From the NCBI RefSeq assembly GCF_001908235.1, contig NZ_LGHK01000016.1, positions 62,001 to 126,000 of the forward strand: DNA of 64,000 nucleotides. The letters are read 5' to 3'. How positions within the stretch are numbered: position 1 is the first letter of the stretch; every line of letters starts with the position of its first letter. The DNA comes from Bradyrhizobium sp. NAS96.2 (GTDB lineage Bacteria > Pseudomonadota > Alphaproteobacteria > Rhizobiales > Xanthobacteraceae). Positions 45,736 through 53,973 of this stretch are shown here, piece after piece. The notes beneath the pieces are model-generated. The model was not told the DNA's origin, did not search any database, and saw only the letters and a program-made list of their open reading frames with translations. Made by a program: the position numbers and the translations under genes.

Positions 45736-46448
45736 GCGCGCAGCCGGTGGTGCAGGTCGAGGACCTCGACGTCTACTACGGCACCAGCCAGATCCTGTTC
45801 GGCGTCGGCCTGTCCGTGCGCAAGGGCGAGACCATGGCGCTGCTCGGCCGCAACGGCGCCGGCAAGTCGACCACCATGAAGGCGATCATGGGGCTGGCGC
45901 CGGCGCGCCGCGGCAACGTCACCTTGCGCGGCCAGCTGGTGTCCGGAATGCGGCCGCATCACATCGCGCGGGTCGGGCTCGGCTTCGTGCCGGAGGACCG
46001 CCAGATATTTCCCGAGCATACGGTCGAGGACAATCTGGTCATCGGCCAGAAGAAGGGGCCTGATGGCGAGGACGAGTGGTCGATCCGCCGCGTCTATGAC
46101 GTGTTTCCGCTGCTGGAGCCGTTGCGGCACCGGATCGCCGGGAGGCTGTCCGGCGGCGAACAGCAGATGCTGGCGATCGCCCGTACGCTGATGGGCAATC
46201 CAGTGCTGCTGCTGCTGGACGAGCCGAGCGAGGGACTGGCGCCGATCATAGTGCAGCGGATCGGCGAGCTCCTGCGGCAGCTCCGTGGCACCGGTGCCAC
46301 AGTATTGATCGCCGAGCAGAACATGCATTTTTGCCTTGGCCTTGCGAGCCACGCGACGGTTATCGACAAGGGACAGATCGTCTACACATCCTCCATCGAA
46401 GAGCTGAAGGCCAACGACAACATCCGGCAGCGTTATCTGGCGCTGTAG
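45732..46448 (+). CDS. ABC transporter ATPase (LivF)
   Basis: This is a 238-residue ATPase with Walker A GRNGAGKST, Q-loop VPEDRQIFPEHTVEDNL, signature LSGGEQQMLAIA and Walker B LLLLDEPSEGLA. These are typical for LivF. It heterodimerises with LivG. Start ATG 45732 overlaps the LivG stop. The class III CoA-transferase gene follows after 28 bases, so the transport and catabolic genes appear to be one transcript. Confidence 0.94.
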   Translation: MSAQPVVQVEDLDVYYGTSQILFGVGLSVRKGETMALLGRNGAGKSTTMKAIMGLAPARRGNVTLRGQLVSGMRPHHIARVGLGFVPEDRQIFPEHTVEDNLVIGQKKGPDGEDEWSIRRVYDVFPLLEPLRHRIAGRLSGGEQQMLAIARTLMGNPVLLLLDEPSEGLAPIIVQRIGELLRQLRGTGATVLIAEQNMHFCLGLASHATVIDKGQIVYTSSIEELKANDNIRQRYLAL

Positions 46449-46476
46449 GGCCCTTCGAAACTAACGGGGAGGACAA

Positions 46477-47682
46477 ATGGCGGGCGAACGCAGGCTGACG
46501 CCGACGCACGAGGCGCCGTATCGCGGGCTGAAAGTGCTCGATTTCGGGCAGGGGATAGCCTCGCCCTATTGCGCGATGCTGCTCGGGGTCTATGGCGCCG
46601 ACATCATCAAGGTGGAGCCGCCGGAAGGCGACTGGTCGCGTTATCTCGGCACGACCTACGGCAATCACACGACCTTGTCGGCGGTTTATAACCGCGGCAA
46701 GCGCAGCCTGTGCCTCGACATGAAGCACAAGGACGGCATCGCGATCGCGCAGTGCCTGGCGCGCGAGGCCGACGTGCTCATTGAAGGATTCCGTCCTGGT
46801 GTCGCCGAGCGGCTCGGGCTCGGCTATGAGAGCCTGTCGCGTGACAATCCGGGCCTCGTCTATCTCTCGGTCAGCGGCTTCGGGCAGAGCGGGCCTTATG
46901 CCAAGCGGCCGGGCTCGGATTCGGTGGCGCAGGCGTTTTCGGGGCTGGTCTCGGTCAATGTCGGTACCGATGGTGTGCCGCACCGGGTCGGCACCACGAT
47001 TTCCGATGTCGTCACCGGCGTCTATGCGTTCCAGGCCATCGCGACGACCCTGTTCGCGCGTGCGACGGTCGGCACCGGCCGCTGGATCGACGTCAATCTC
47101 TGCCAGTCGACGTCGGCGCTGCTCGGGCACAAGGTCGCCGAGTTCATCCTGGAGGGCGGTGCGCCGCGCGCGTTGAATGTGCCGGCCGGCACTTACCAGA
47201 CGCAGGACGGCTGGATGATGGTGACATTGGTGAACGAGCCGCAATACAAACGTCTGTGCAATGCAATCGCACGCGAGGATCTCGCCGGCGATCCGCGCTT
47301 CGCCGACTTCGCCCGGCGCGCCGACGCGGCCGACACGCTGATCCCGCAGCTGCGCGAGGTGTTCCTGACCCAGCCGACGGATGCCTGGCTGACGGCGCTG
47401 CACGCGGCCGATATCATCGCGGAGCGGATCCTCAATCCCGGCGAATGGCTGCGCAATCCGCACGTCGAGGCGACCAGGGCGTCGGTCCGCCAGGATACGC
47501 CGGGTGTCGGTGCGGTGTATTCGCCGCGGACGCCGGGGATCGCGAGCTTGTCCGAGGACGATCTTTGTCCCGCGCCGGACGTCGGGCAGGATAGCCTGAG
47601 GATACTGACAGAGGCTGGATTTGGTCCTGCCGAAATCGACGGCTTCTTGCTGTCGGGCGCGGTGCGGCAAGCCAAGCGATGA
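46477..47682 (+). CDS. Class III (CaiB/BaiF) CoA-transferase
   Basis: This is a 401-residue family III CoA-transferase. It starts LKVLDFGQGIASPYCAMLLG and contains GADIIKVEPPEGD, NRGKRSLCLDMK, and the candidate catalytic D148 in RPGSDSVAQAFSG. It transfers CoA from an acyl-CoA donor, often succinyl-CoA, to an acid. It follows livF by 28 bases with GGGGAGGA upstream, and the enoyl-CoA hydratase comes next. A second member of the family is encoded at 49791-50996 on the other strand. One of the two may act on the imported acid. Confidence 0.92.
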   Translation: MAGERRLTPTHEAPYRGLKVLDFGQGIASPYCAMLLGVYGADIIKVEPPEGDWSRYLGTTYGNHTTLSAVYNRGKRSLCLDMKHKDGIAIAQCLAREADVLIEGFRPGVAERLGLGYESLSRDNPGLVYLSVSGFGQSGPYAKRPGSDSVAQAFSGLVSVNVGTDGVPHRVGTTISDVVTGVYAFQAIATTLFARATVGTGRWIDVNLCQSTSALLGHKVAEFILEGGAPRALNVPAGTYQTQDGWMMVTLVNEPQYKRLCNAIAREDLAGDPRFADFARRADAADTLIPQLREVFLTQPTDAWLTALHAADIIAERILNPGEWLRNPHVEATRASVRQDTPGVGAVYSPRTPGIASLSEDDLCPAPDVGQDSLRILTEAGFGPAEIDGFLLSGAVRQAKR

Positions 47683-47699
47683 TAGGAGCCAGGACAAAC

Positions 47700-48476
47700 A
47701 TGAGCACAGACCTCGTTCGTTATTCGGTCACTGAGCAGATTGCCGAGATCGTGCTGGATCGCGCGCCGGTCAATGCGCTCAGCATCCCCTTGATCAACGC
47801 GCTGCTGGCGGCACTGGCGAAGGCGCGCGATGATGACGCGGTGCGCGCCGTCATCATCAGCAGCGCCCACAAGGTGTTTTGCGCCGGCCTCGACCTCGAC
47901 ATCGTCAGGGGCAAGCCCGCGATCGAGACTAAAAAGTTCCTCGAGCGGCTGTATTTCGCGTTGAACGATACGCAGTACCGCATGGGCAAGCCGACCGTTG
48001 CCGCGATCGACGGCGCGGTCCGGGCCGGCGGCATGACGATCGCGATCTCCTGCGATATGATCGTTGCGGGCGATAGCTCGACCTTCGGCTATCCCGAGAT
48101 CGATGTCGGCCTGATCCCGGCGATCCACTTCGTGCAGCTGCCGCGGCTGGTCGGAAAGCATCAGGCGTTCGGCCCGCTGTTCCTCGGTGAGCCCTTCGAT
48201 GCCGCAACGGCCTTTCGCATGGGTCTGCTCAGCGAAGTGGTGCCGAAGGGCACGGCACTGGAGCGGGCCCGCGAGATCGCGCGCAAGCTGGCGGCGAAAT
48301 CACCTATCGTGATGAAGATCGGCCGCGATGCCTTCGTGCGCGCGGTCGATGCCGATTTCCGCCGCTCGGTGGAGAACACGGCGGAAAGTTTCGTGGTGGT
48401 TGCCTCGACGGAAGACTGCCAGGAAGGGCTGAACGCGTTCGTCGAGAAGCGGACGCCCAACTACAAGGGACGGTAA
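47700..48476 (+). CDS. Enoyl-CoA hydratase/isomerase family protein
   Basis: This is a 258-residue crotonase-fold enzyme. The CoA loop is in RAVIISSAHKVFCAGLDLD, the oxyanion hole in AIDGAVRAGGMTIAISCD, and STFGYPEIDVGLIPAI matches the usual FGxPE region. The catalytic acids of classical hydratases are not all obvious: the second position is IDVGL where hydratases have E-x-x-L/xGL, so isomerase or lyase action is possible. The ATG at 47700 follows AGGA; it lies 17 bases after the CoA-transferase. The next gene starts right after its stop. Confidence 0.9.
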   Translation: MSTDLVRYSVTEQIAEIVLDRAPVNALSIPLINALLAALAKARDDDAVRAVIISSAHKVFCAGLDLDIVRGKPAIETKKFLERLYFALNDTQYRMGKPTVAAIDGAVRAGGMTIAISCDMIVAGDSSTFGYPEIDVGLIPAIHFVQLPRLVGKHQAFGPLFLGEPFDAATAFRMGLLSEVVPKGTALERAREIARKLAAKSPIVMKIGRDAFVRAVDADFRRSVENTAESFVVVASTEDCQEGLNAFVEKRTPNYKGR

Positions 48477-48932
48477 ATGGCTGGATTGTATTTCGAAGAG
48501 TTCGAGGTCGGGCAGGAATTCCATCACGAGTTCAGCCGAACCGTGACGGAGATGGACAATACCATGTTCAGCCTCCTGACCATGAACCCGCAGCCGCTGC
48601 ACCTCGATGCGCATTTCTCCGAGAAGACCGAATTCGGCCAGCGGCTGTTCAATAGCCTCTATACGCTCGGCATCATGATCGGCATGAGCGTATACGACAC
48701 GACCTTGGGCACCACGGTCGGCAATCTCGGCATGACCGACGTCAAGTTTCCGAAACCAGTCTTTCACGGCGATACGCTGAAGGCGCATACCAAGATCGTC
48801 GGCAAGCGCGCCAGCAAGTCGCGGCCGACCCAGGGCATCGTCGAGTTCGAGCACACCATGACCAACCAGCGGGGCGAGGTGGTGGCAAGCTGCCGCCGCA
48901 CCGGCCTGATGCACTGCAAGCCGAAGGCGTAA
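48477..48932 (+). CDS. MaoC-like (hot-dog fold) dehydratase
   Basis: This is a 151-residue single hot-dog domain protein with FEEFEVGQEFHHEFSRTVTEMD, the active-site loop MNPQPLHLDAHFS with the conserved Asn-His, and the structural VKFPKPVFHGDTLKAH. Such proteins hydrate unsaturated acyl-CoAs. The ATG directly follows the preceding stop codon. A CitE-like lyase starts three bases after it. The MaoC-CitE pair is also found in itaconate degradation (RipB-RipC) and in C5 acid pathways, which suggests hydration of an itaconyl- or mesaconyl-type CoA, inferred here. Confidence 0.92.
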   Translation: MAGLYFEEFEVGQEFHHEFSRTVTEMDNTMFSLLTMNPQPLHLDAHFSEKTEFGQRLFNSLYTLGIMIGMSVYDTTLGTTVGNLGMTDVKFPKPVFHGDTLKAHTKIVGKRASKSRPTQGIVEFEHTMTNQRGEVVASCRRTGLMHCKPKA

Positions 48933-48935
48933 GCG

Positions 48936-49790
48936 ATGCGATCGTTTCTGTTCGTTCCCGGCGACAGCACCCGGAAATATGAAAGCGCCAAGAAGACCGC
49001 GGCCGATGTATTGATCCTCGACCTTGAGGATTCCATCGCGCCGGAGCAGAAGGTGGTTGCGCGCGGAATCACGCGGCAGATGCTCGATGCGCGCAATCCA
49101 GACCAGAAGCTCTATATCCGCGTCAACGCCCTCGACACCGATCTGACGCTCGGCGACCTCGCGGCCGTGATGCCCGGCAAGCCCGACGGCATCGTGCTGC
49201 CGAAATGCGCCGGCGCCGCCGACGTCAACAAGCTCGCGCTCTATCTCGACGCGTTCGAGGCCGCCTCAGGTATCGCGCAGGGCACGACGCGGATCGTCAC
49301 GGTCGCGACCGAGACGGCGCGCGCGGTCCTCAAAATCCTCGACTTTGAGAATATGAGCCCGCGGCTCTGGGGCATGATGTGGGGCGCGGAGGACCTTGCG
49401 GCCTCGCTCGGTGCGACCCGCAACCGCACTGACGGCCGCTATCACTCACCTTTCATTCTCGCCCGCAACCTCTGCCTGATCGGCGCGGCCGCGGCCGGTG
49501 TCGTTGCGATCGACACCATCGCCACCGACATCAACGATCTCGATGCGCTGAAGGCAGAGGCGATCGCCGCGCGGCAGGACGGCTTCCTGGCCAAGGCCGT
49601 GATCCATCCCAAGCATGTCGATGTCGTCAACGCGGCCTTCATGCCGACCGACGAGGAGATCGCATGGTCCGAGCGCGTGATCGCCGCATTCGCCGACAAC
49701 CCATCCGGTGTCGCCAAGATGGACGGCAAGATGCTGGACAAGCCCCATTTGCGCGCCGCCGAGAAGATCCTGGCGTCGCGCAGGAAGTAG
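48936..49790 (+). CDS. HpcH/HpaI-CitE family CoA ester lyase
   Basis: This is a 284-residue CitE-like lyase. It begins SFLFVPGDSTRKYESAKKTA with DVLILDLEDSIAPEQK, has LYIRVNALDTD with the CoA-binding Arg, and the metal acidic residues in TVATETARAVL and WGAEDLAASLG. The end has HPKHVDVVNAAF, as in L-malyl-/citramalyl-CoA lyases. It should cleave a hydroxyacyl-CoA to acetyl-CoA or pyruvate-type products. Its stop is immediately followed by the stop of the convergent CoA-transferase. Confidence 0.93.
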   Translation: MRSFLFVPGDSTRKYESAKKTAADVLILDLEDSIAPEQKVVARGITRQMLDARNPDQKLYIRVNALDTDLTLGDLAAVMPGKPDGIVLPKCAGAADVNKLALYLDAFEAASGIAQGTTRIVTVATETARAVLKILDFENMSPRLWGMMWGAEDLAASLGATRNRTDGRYHSPFILARNLCLIGAAAAGVVAIDTIATDINDLDALKAEAIAARQDGFLAKAVIHPKHVDVVNAAFMPTDEEIAWSERVIAAFADNPSGVAKMDGKMLDKPHLRAAEKILASRRK

Positions 49791-50996
49791 TCAACGTTCG
49801 GGATCGATCAGCGCGCCCTCCTTGAGGAGGGCCGCAATCTCGGCCTCCGCAAGTCCTGCCTCGCGGAGGACCTCCCGGCCGTGCTCGCCGAGGTTCGGCG
49901 GATAGGTCCGGATCGACGGCGGCGTCCGGCTCCAGGTGGCGGCTGGACCGGCGACGCGCAGCGTGCCTTCGGTCGGATGCTGCAGCGACTGGATCAGCCC
50001 GACGGCCGTCAGATGCGGATCGTCGATCAGGCTGTCGAGGTCGTGCAACGGCGCGTGCGGGATGTCGGCCTCTTCGAAGAAGCGCATCCATTCGGCGGTG
50101 CTGCGGGTCTGCATCACCTGCGAGAACCAGTCGTAGACGAAATCGTAGTTCCGGGTTCGGGCCGCGATGCTGTTCAGTCGCGGGTCGCGGTCGGCTTCAT
50201 TGGCGAGGCCGATCTTGGCGAAGAATGCGTTCCACTGCTTGTCGGAATAGACCAGCGCGCAGATGTGGCCGTCGCTGGTCTGATACGGCCGGCGGTCGGG
50301 CGACAGCAGCCGGGAGTAGCCGGGCGGTCCGATCGGCGGCTCGAAGCTGCGGCCGGCCATGTGATCGCCGAGCACGAACTGGGCCATGGTCTCGAACATC
50401 GGGATCTCGATCGCCTGGCCTTCGCCGGTGCGCTCACGGTGGAACAGCGCCGCCAGGATGGCGTGGACGGCATTGAGGCCGACGATGCGGTCGGCCATGG
50501 TCGCCGGAGAGTAGCGTGGCTCACCTGTGATCTGGCCGGTCAGTGCGGGCAGCGCCGTCAGCCCCTGGATCAGGTCGTCGTAGGCGGGCCGGCCCGCATA
50601 GGGGCCGGTCTCGCCGAAGCCGTGCAGGCTGGCATAGACGAGCCGCGGGTTGACGGCGTGGAGATCGTCGGCGCCGAGCTTCAGCCGCGCCATTGCCGCA
50701 GGACGGACGTTGTGGACGAACACGTCGGCGGCCGCGGCAAGCCGCAGCAGCGCCGCGCGGCCGCTCGGCTTCTTCAGGTCCAGCACGATCGAGCGCTTGT
50801 TGCGGTTGCCCTGCAGGTACATTGCGCCCATCCCGGGATGGCGCATCGGGGCGGCATGGCGCATCACATCGCCGTCAGGGCTTTCGACCTTGATCACGTC
50901 GGCGCCGTAGTCACCGAGGATCATGGTGGCGTAGGGACCCATCATGACGCTCGTGAGGTCGATGATCCTGATGCCGGCGAGCGGGCCCGCCGGCAT
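49791..50996 (-). CDS. Class III (CaiB/BaiF) CoA-transferase, second copy
   Basis: This is a 401-residue CoA-transferase. It begins MPAGPLAGIRIIDLTSVMMG, has GADVIKVESPDGD and the candidate catalytic Asp in RPAYDDLIQG (D140/D141). It is the same family as the gene at 46477 but clearly a different branch (MMGPYATMILGD, RNKRSIVLDLKK). The ATG at 50996 is 29 bases after the TRAP binding-protein stop, so it may be transcribed with the TRAP genes. Its last base directly abuts the CitE-like gene in convergent orientation. Substrate likely a dicarboxylic or branched acid imported by TRAP. Confidence 0.9.
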   Translation of the reverse strand: MPAGPLAGIRIIDLTSVMMGPYATMILGDYGADVIKVESPDGDVMRHAAPMRHPGMGAMYLQGNRNKRSIVLDLKKPSGRAALLRLAAAADVFVHNVRPAAMARLKLGADDLHAVNPRLVYASLHGFGETGPYAGRPAYDDLIQGLTALPALTGQITGEPRYSPATMADRIVGLNAVHAILAALFHRERTGEGQAIEIPMFETMAQFVLGDHMAGRSFEPPIGPPGYSRLLSPDRRPYQTSDGHICALVYSDKQWNAFFAKIGLANEADRDPRLNSIAARTRNYDFVYDWFSQVMQTRSTAEWMRFFEEADIPHAPLHDLDSLIDDPHLTAVGLIQSLQHPTEGTLRVAGPAATWSRTPPSIRTYPPNLGEHGREVLREAGLAEAEIAALLKEGALIDPER

Positions 50997-51025
50997 GGAT
51001 GGTTCGTCTCTCGTCGGCGCCTGGC

Positions 51026-52069
51026 TCAATGGGTGGCAGCCAGCGCTTCGGTGAAGGCCTTGAAGACGTCCGTGCCCGACTTGCCGCGCTTGTCGACGTC
51101 CTTCACCCAATCCTGCGCCACCGATTTGAAGGCGGTATTGAACACCTTCTTGTCGTCGGCGCTGAAGTTGATGATCTTCATGCCCTGCGCCTTGATCTTG
51201 TCGGCCGCGGCCTTCTCGCCGTCCTCGAACCGCTTGCAGGCCTCGCGCGTGGTCTGCTCGCCGGCCTCGATCAGCGCCTTGCGCACGTTCTCGGGCAGCG
51301 ACTTGAACTTCAGCTCGCCCATCGAATAGGTGAAGATCGCGGTGCCGAAGTTCAGCCCTTCGGTACCCGACTTCAGGATCTTGCCGAAGTCGTAGGACGC
51401 CGAGCTCTGGTAGGAGAAGATCAGCCCGTCGAGCGTGCCGCGAGTCAGCGATTCATAGATTTCCGGCGCGGCCATCCGCACCGGCACGCCGCCGATCGAG
51501 CGCATCATCAGGTCCATCGCGCCGCCGGTGGTGCGGACCTTCAGGCCTTCAAGGTCCTTTGCCGTCTTCACATCGCGGCTGGTGGCCAGCTGGACTTGGT
51601 AAGCCGGCAGCGCGAGCGTCACCAGCGGCCGGAGCTGGTTGGGCGCGAATTCCTTGGTCTCCAGGATGCCGCCATTGTGCGAGACCTTGTAGAAGGCGAG
51701 CGAGCCCTGGCATTCGTTGTCGAAGATGCCGGGCAGCTCGGCGACGGCCGTCAGCGGAAACTTGTCCGACGAGTAGGACGGCACGATGTAGGAGACGTCG
51801 GCGACGCCGAGCGCGGTGAGCTGGGCCATGTCCTTGGCCTTGCCGAGTTGCTCCGCCGGGAAGTGCTGGAACGTGACCTGGCCGTTGGTCAGCTTGGTGA
51901 CGAGTTCCGAGAACGGCTTGCCGACCAGTTCATGGATCACGTGGCCGGAGGGCAGGCTGTCGGCAAGGCGCAGCGTGATCTTCTCCTGGGCAAAGCCCGA
52001 TGATGCGGTGGCCGTCAGCAAGGCTGTACCGACAGCGGCGCCGGCGAGGAAACGGAAATACGAATTCAT
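51026..52069 (-). CDS. TRAP transporter substrate-binding protein (DctP), copy 1
   Basis: This is a 347-residue periplasmic receptor with a signal peptide (FRFLAGAAVGTALLTATASSG type, cleavage near FAQEK). The TRAP receptor core is clear: ITLRLADSLPSGHVIHELVG, the hinge DLEGLKVRTTGGAMDLMMRS with the conserved Arg for carboxylate binding, PVRMAAPEIYESLTRGTLDG and the MGELKFKSLPENV region. It binds an acid and hands it to DctQM. ATG 52069 is preferred (GGGAG six bases upstream); ATG 52072 is adjacent. A paralog lies at 53974-55005. Confidence 0.93.
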   Translation of the reverse strand: MNSYFRFLAGAAVGTALLTATASSGFAQEKITLRLADSLPSGHVIHELVGKPFSELVTKLTNGQVTFQHFPAEQLGKAKDMAQLTALGVADVSYIVPSYSSDKFPLTAVAELPGIFDNECQGSLAFYKVSHNGGILETKEFAPNQLRPLVTLALPAYQVQLATSRDVKTAKDLEGLKVRTTGGAMDLMMRSIGGVPVRMAAPEIYESLTRGTLDGLIFSYQSSASYDFGKILKSGTEGLNFGTAIFTYSMGELKFKSLPENVRKALIEAGEQTTREACKRFEDGEKAAADKIKAQGMKIINFSADDKKVFNTAFKSVAQDWVKDVDKRGKSGTDVFKAFTEALAATH

Positions 52070-52109
52070 CATGGTCTCCCAGAGATGGCCGTCTCGACCG
52101 ACGGCTTCT

Positions 52110-53399
52110 TCAATGTTGCATGTGGTTCGGCAGCCAGAGGATGATCTCCGGGAATGCCACAAAAATGGCGATAGCGATCAGATGCGCGATGAAATGCGGG
52201 AATGTGCCGTGGAACACCTCGCCCACGGGGCGATGAGCGTAACGCGCCACAATGAAGCAGTTCAATCCGATCGGCGGCGTGATCATGCCGACCTCGGCGG
52301 TGACGATCTTGATGACGCCGAACCAGATCGGATCGAAGCCGAGCGACTTGATCAGCGGCAGCACGATCGGAACGGTCAGCACCAGGATCGCGATCTGGTC
52401 CATGAACGAGCCGAGCACGATGTAGCCGCACAGGATTAGCGTGATGATGATCCAGCGCGAGACATCGAGCCCGCCGACCCAGCCGACGATGTTCTGCGTG
52501 ACCTGCGTCAGCGTAAAGAAATAGCCGAAGATATGCGCGCACATGATGATCAGCACGATCATGCAGGTGCCCTGGGCGGCGTGCCGTAACGTCGTGTAGA
52601 GCGAGGTCAGGTTGATCTTGCGTTTCCAGCAGGCCAGACAGAAGGCGCCGAATGCACCGAAAGCGGAGGCTTCCGTCGGTGTCGCGATCCCGAGATAAAT
52701 CGTGCCAGTGACGATCGAGAACAGGATCACCATCGGGCTGACCTGCCAGAGCAGGCTGAACCGCTCCGACCATGTCACCGCCGAGATTGTCGGCGCGCGC
52801 GAGGGATCGAGCAACACCAGGATATAGATCGTCGACATGATGATGACAGTGACGAAGATCGCAGGGATGATGCCGCTGATCAGCAGCTTCCCGATGTTCA
52901 CCTCGGCAAGCAGGCCGAAGATCACCAGCGCCACCGAGGTCGGCAGCAGCATCGCGAGCGTACCCGAGATCGCGACGACGCCGGCTGCCATCTTGGGCTC
53001 GTAGCCCTGGCGGATCATCGCGGGCAGGCTGGTCGAAGAGAGCGTTGCGGCCGAGGCCGTGCTGGTGCCGCAGATCGAGCCGAAGCCCGCGCCGGCGAGC
53101 GCGGTCGCCATGCCGAGGCCGCCGGGGATGCGTCCGACCCAGGCTGCGGCGGTCTTGAACAGGTCGTCGGCGACACCCGACAGCAGCACGAGGTCTGCCA
53201 TCAACAGGAACATCGGGATCGTGATCAGCTCGTAGGAGGTGACGGCCGACAGCGGCGTGGTCTGCAGCACACCGAGCAGGATCGGCAGGCCGCCGGTCAG
53301 ATAGAGGCCGAGCCCGCCGGAGAATGCCATCGCGAATGCGACCGGCGTTCCGATCGCGAGCAGGAAGAACAGCAGCGCGAGGATGAAGGTCGGGATCAT
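52110..53399 (-). CDS. TRAP transporter large permease (DctM)
   Basis: This is a 429-residue permease with about 12 spans, starting IPTFILALLFFLLAIGTPVAF. Conserved DctM segments are present: GAGFGSICGTSTASAATL with the substrate/ion-binding Ser-Thr run, MAAGVVAISGTLAMLLPTS, and GMITPPIGLNCFIVA. It is driven by a sodium gradient in known members. Start 53399 overlaps the DctQ stop by four bases, and DctP copy 1 starts 40 bases after its stop. It works with DctQ to move the acid bound by DctP. Confidence 0.94.
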   Translation of the reverse strand: MIPTFILALLFFLLAIGTPVAFAMAFSGGLGLYLTGGLPILLGVLQTTPLSAVTSYELITIPMFLLMADLVLLSGVADDLFKTAAAWVGRIPGGLGMATALAGAGFGSICGTSTASAATLSSTSLPAMIRQGYEPKMAAGVVAISGTLAMLLPTSVALVIFGLLAEVNIGKLLISGIIPAIFVTVIIMSTIYILVLLDPSRAPTISAVTWSERFSLLWQVSPMVILFSIVTGTIYLGIATPTEASAFGAFGAFCLACWKRKINLTSLYTTLRHAAQGTCMIVLIIMCAHIFGYFFTLTQVTQNIVGWVGGLDVSRWIIITLILCGYIVLGSFMDQIAILVLTVPIVLPLIKSLGFDPIWFGVIKIVTAEVGMITPPIGLNCFIVARYAHRPVGEVFHGTFPHFIAHLIAIAIFVAFPEIILWLPNHMQH

Positions 53400-53956
53400 T
53401 CGAAACCTCCGGCAGCCTTCTCTGAATGGCCGGAAATGGCCTGCAGCGGCAGTATGTTTTCGCCGGTCAGGAGGCTTGCGGTATTGGCAAGGAGATGAAT
53501 GGCAAGGCGCAGCGCGAGAATTCCCGCGCCGACCGGCACGAAGATCGAGGAAGCCCAGGTCGGCCAAGGGATCGCGCCCGCCATCACGTCGCCGGAGACA
53601 TAATTGTCGAGCGCCCGCTGATAGCCGAGCCAGGTGATCGGAACGAAGATCGCGAGGCCAACGACGTTGGAGATGATGACGCAGAGGCGCTGGATGATCG
53701 CGGAGAAGCGCGGCAGCAGGATATCGACGCTGATATGGCCGTTGACCGCGTAGGTGCCGGAAAGCGACAGGAAGAAGACGCCGGCCATCACGTACAGCGA
53801 GATCAGGTCATAGGCCCAGGAGAACGGCCGGTTGAAGACGTAGCGCATCACGACATCGGAGAAGACGATGATCATGATTGCAAACATCAGGGCCGCGGCA
53901 ATGGCCGAGGTCACCTTCTCGATGGTGGTCAGGGCTTTCAGACTTTTCTTGATCAC
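53396..53956 (-). CDS. TRAP transporter small permease (DctQ)
   Basis: This is a 186-residue membrane protein with four spans: VTSAIAAALMFAIMIIVFSD, ISLYVMAGVFFLSL, IISNVVGLAIFVPITWL and WASSIFVPVGAGILALRLAI. NRPFSWAYDLISLY in the loop is typical of DctQ. The start is GTG 53956 with GGAG six bases upstream. It is required for assembly of DctM. It begins 17 bases after the stop of DctP copy 2. Confidence 0.92.
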   Translation of the reverse strand: MIKKSLKALTTIEKVTSAIAAALMFAIMIIVFSDVVMRYVFNRPFSWAYDLISLYVMAGVFFLSLSGTYAVNGHISVDILLPRFSAIIQRLCVIISNVVGLAIFVPITWLGYQRALDNYVSGDVMAGAIPWPTWASSIFVPVGAGILALRLAIHLLANTASLLTGENILPLQAISGHSEKAAGGFE

Positions 53957-53973
53957 GTACGACTCCGTCCGCG

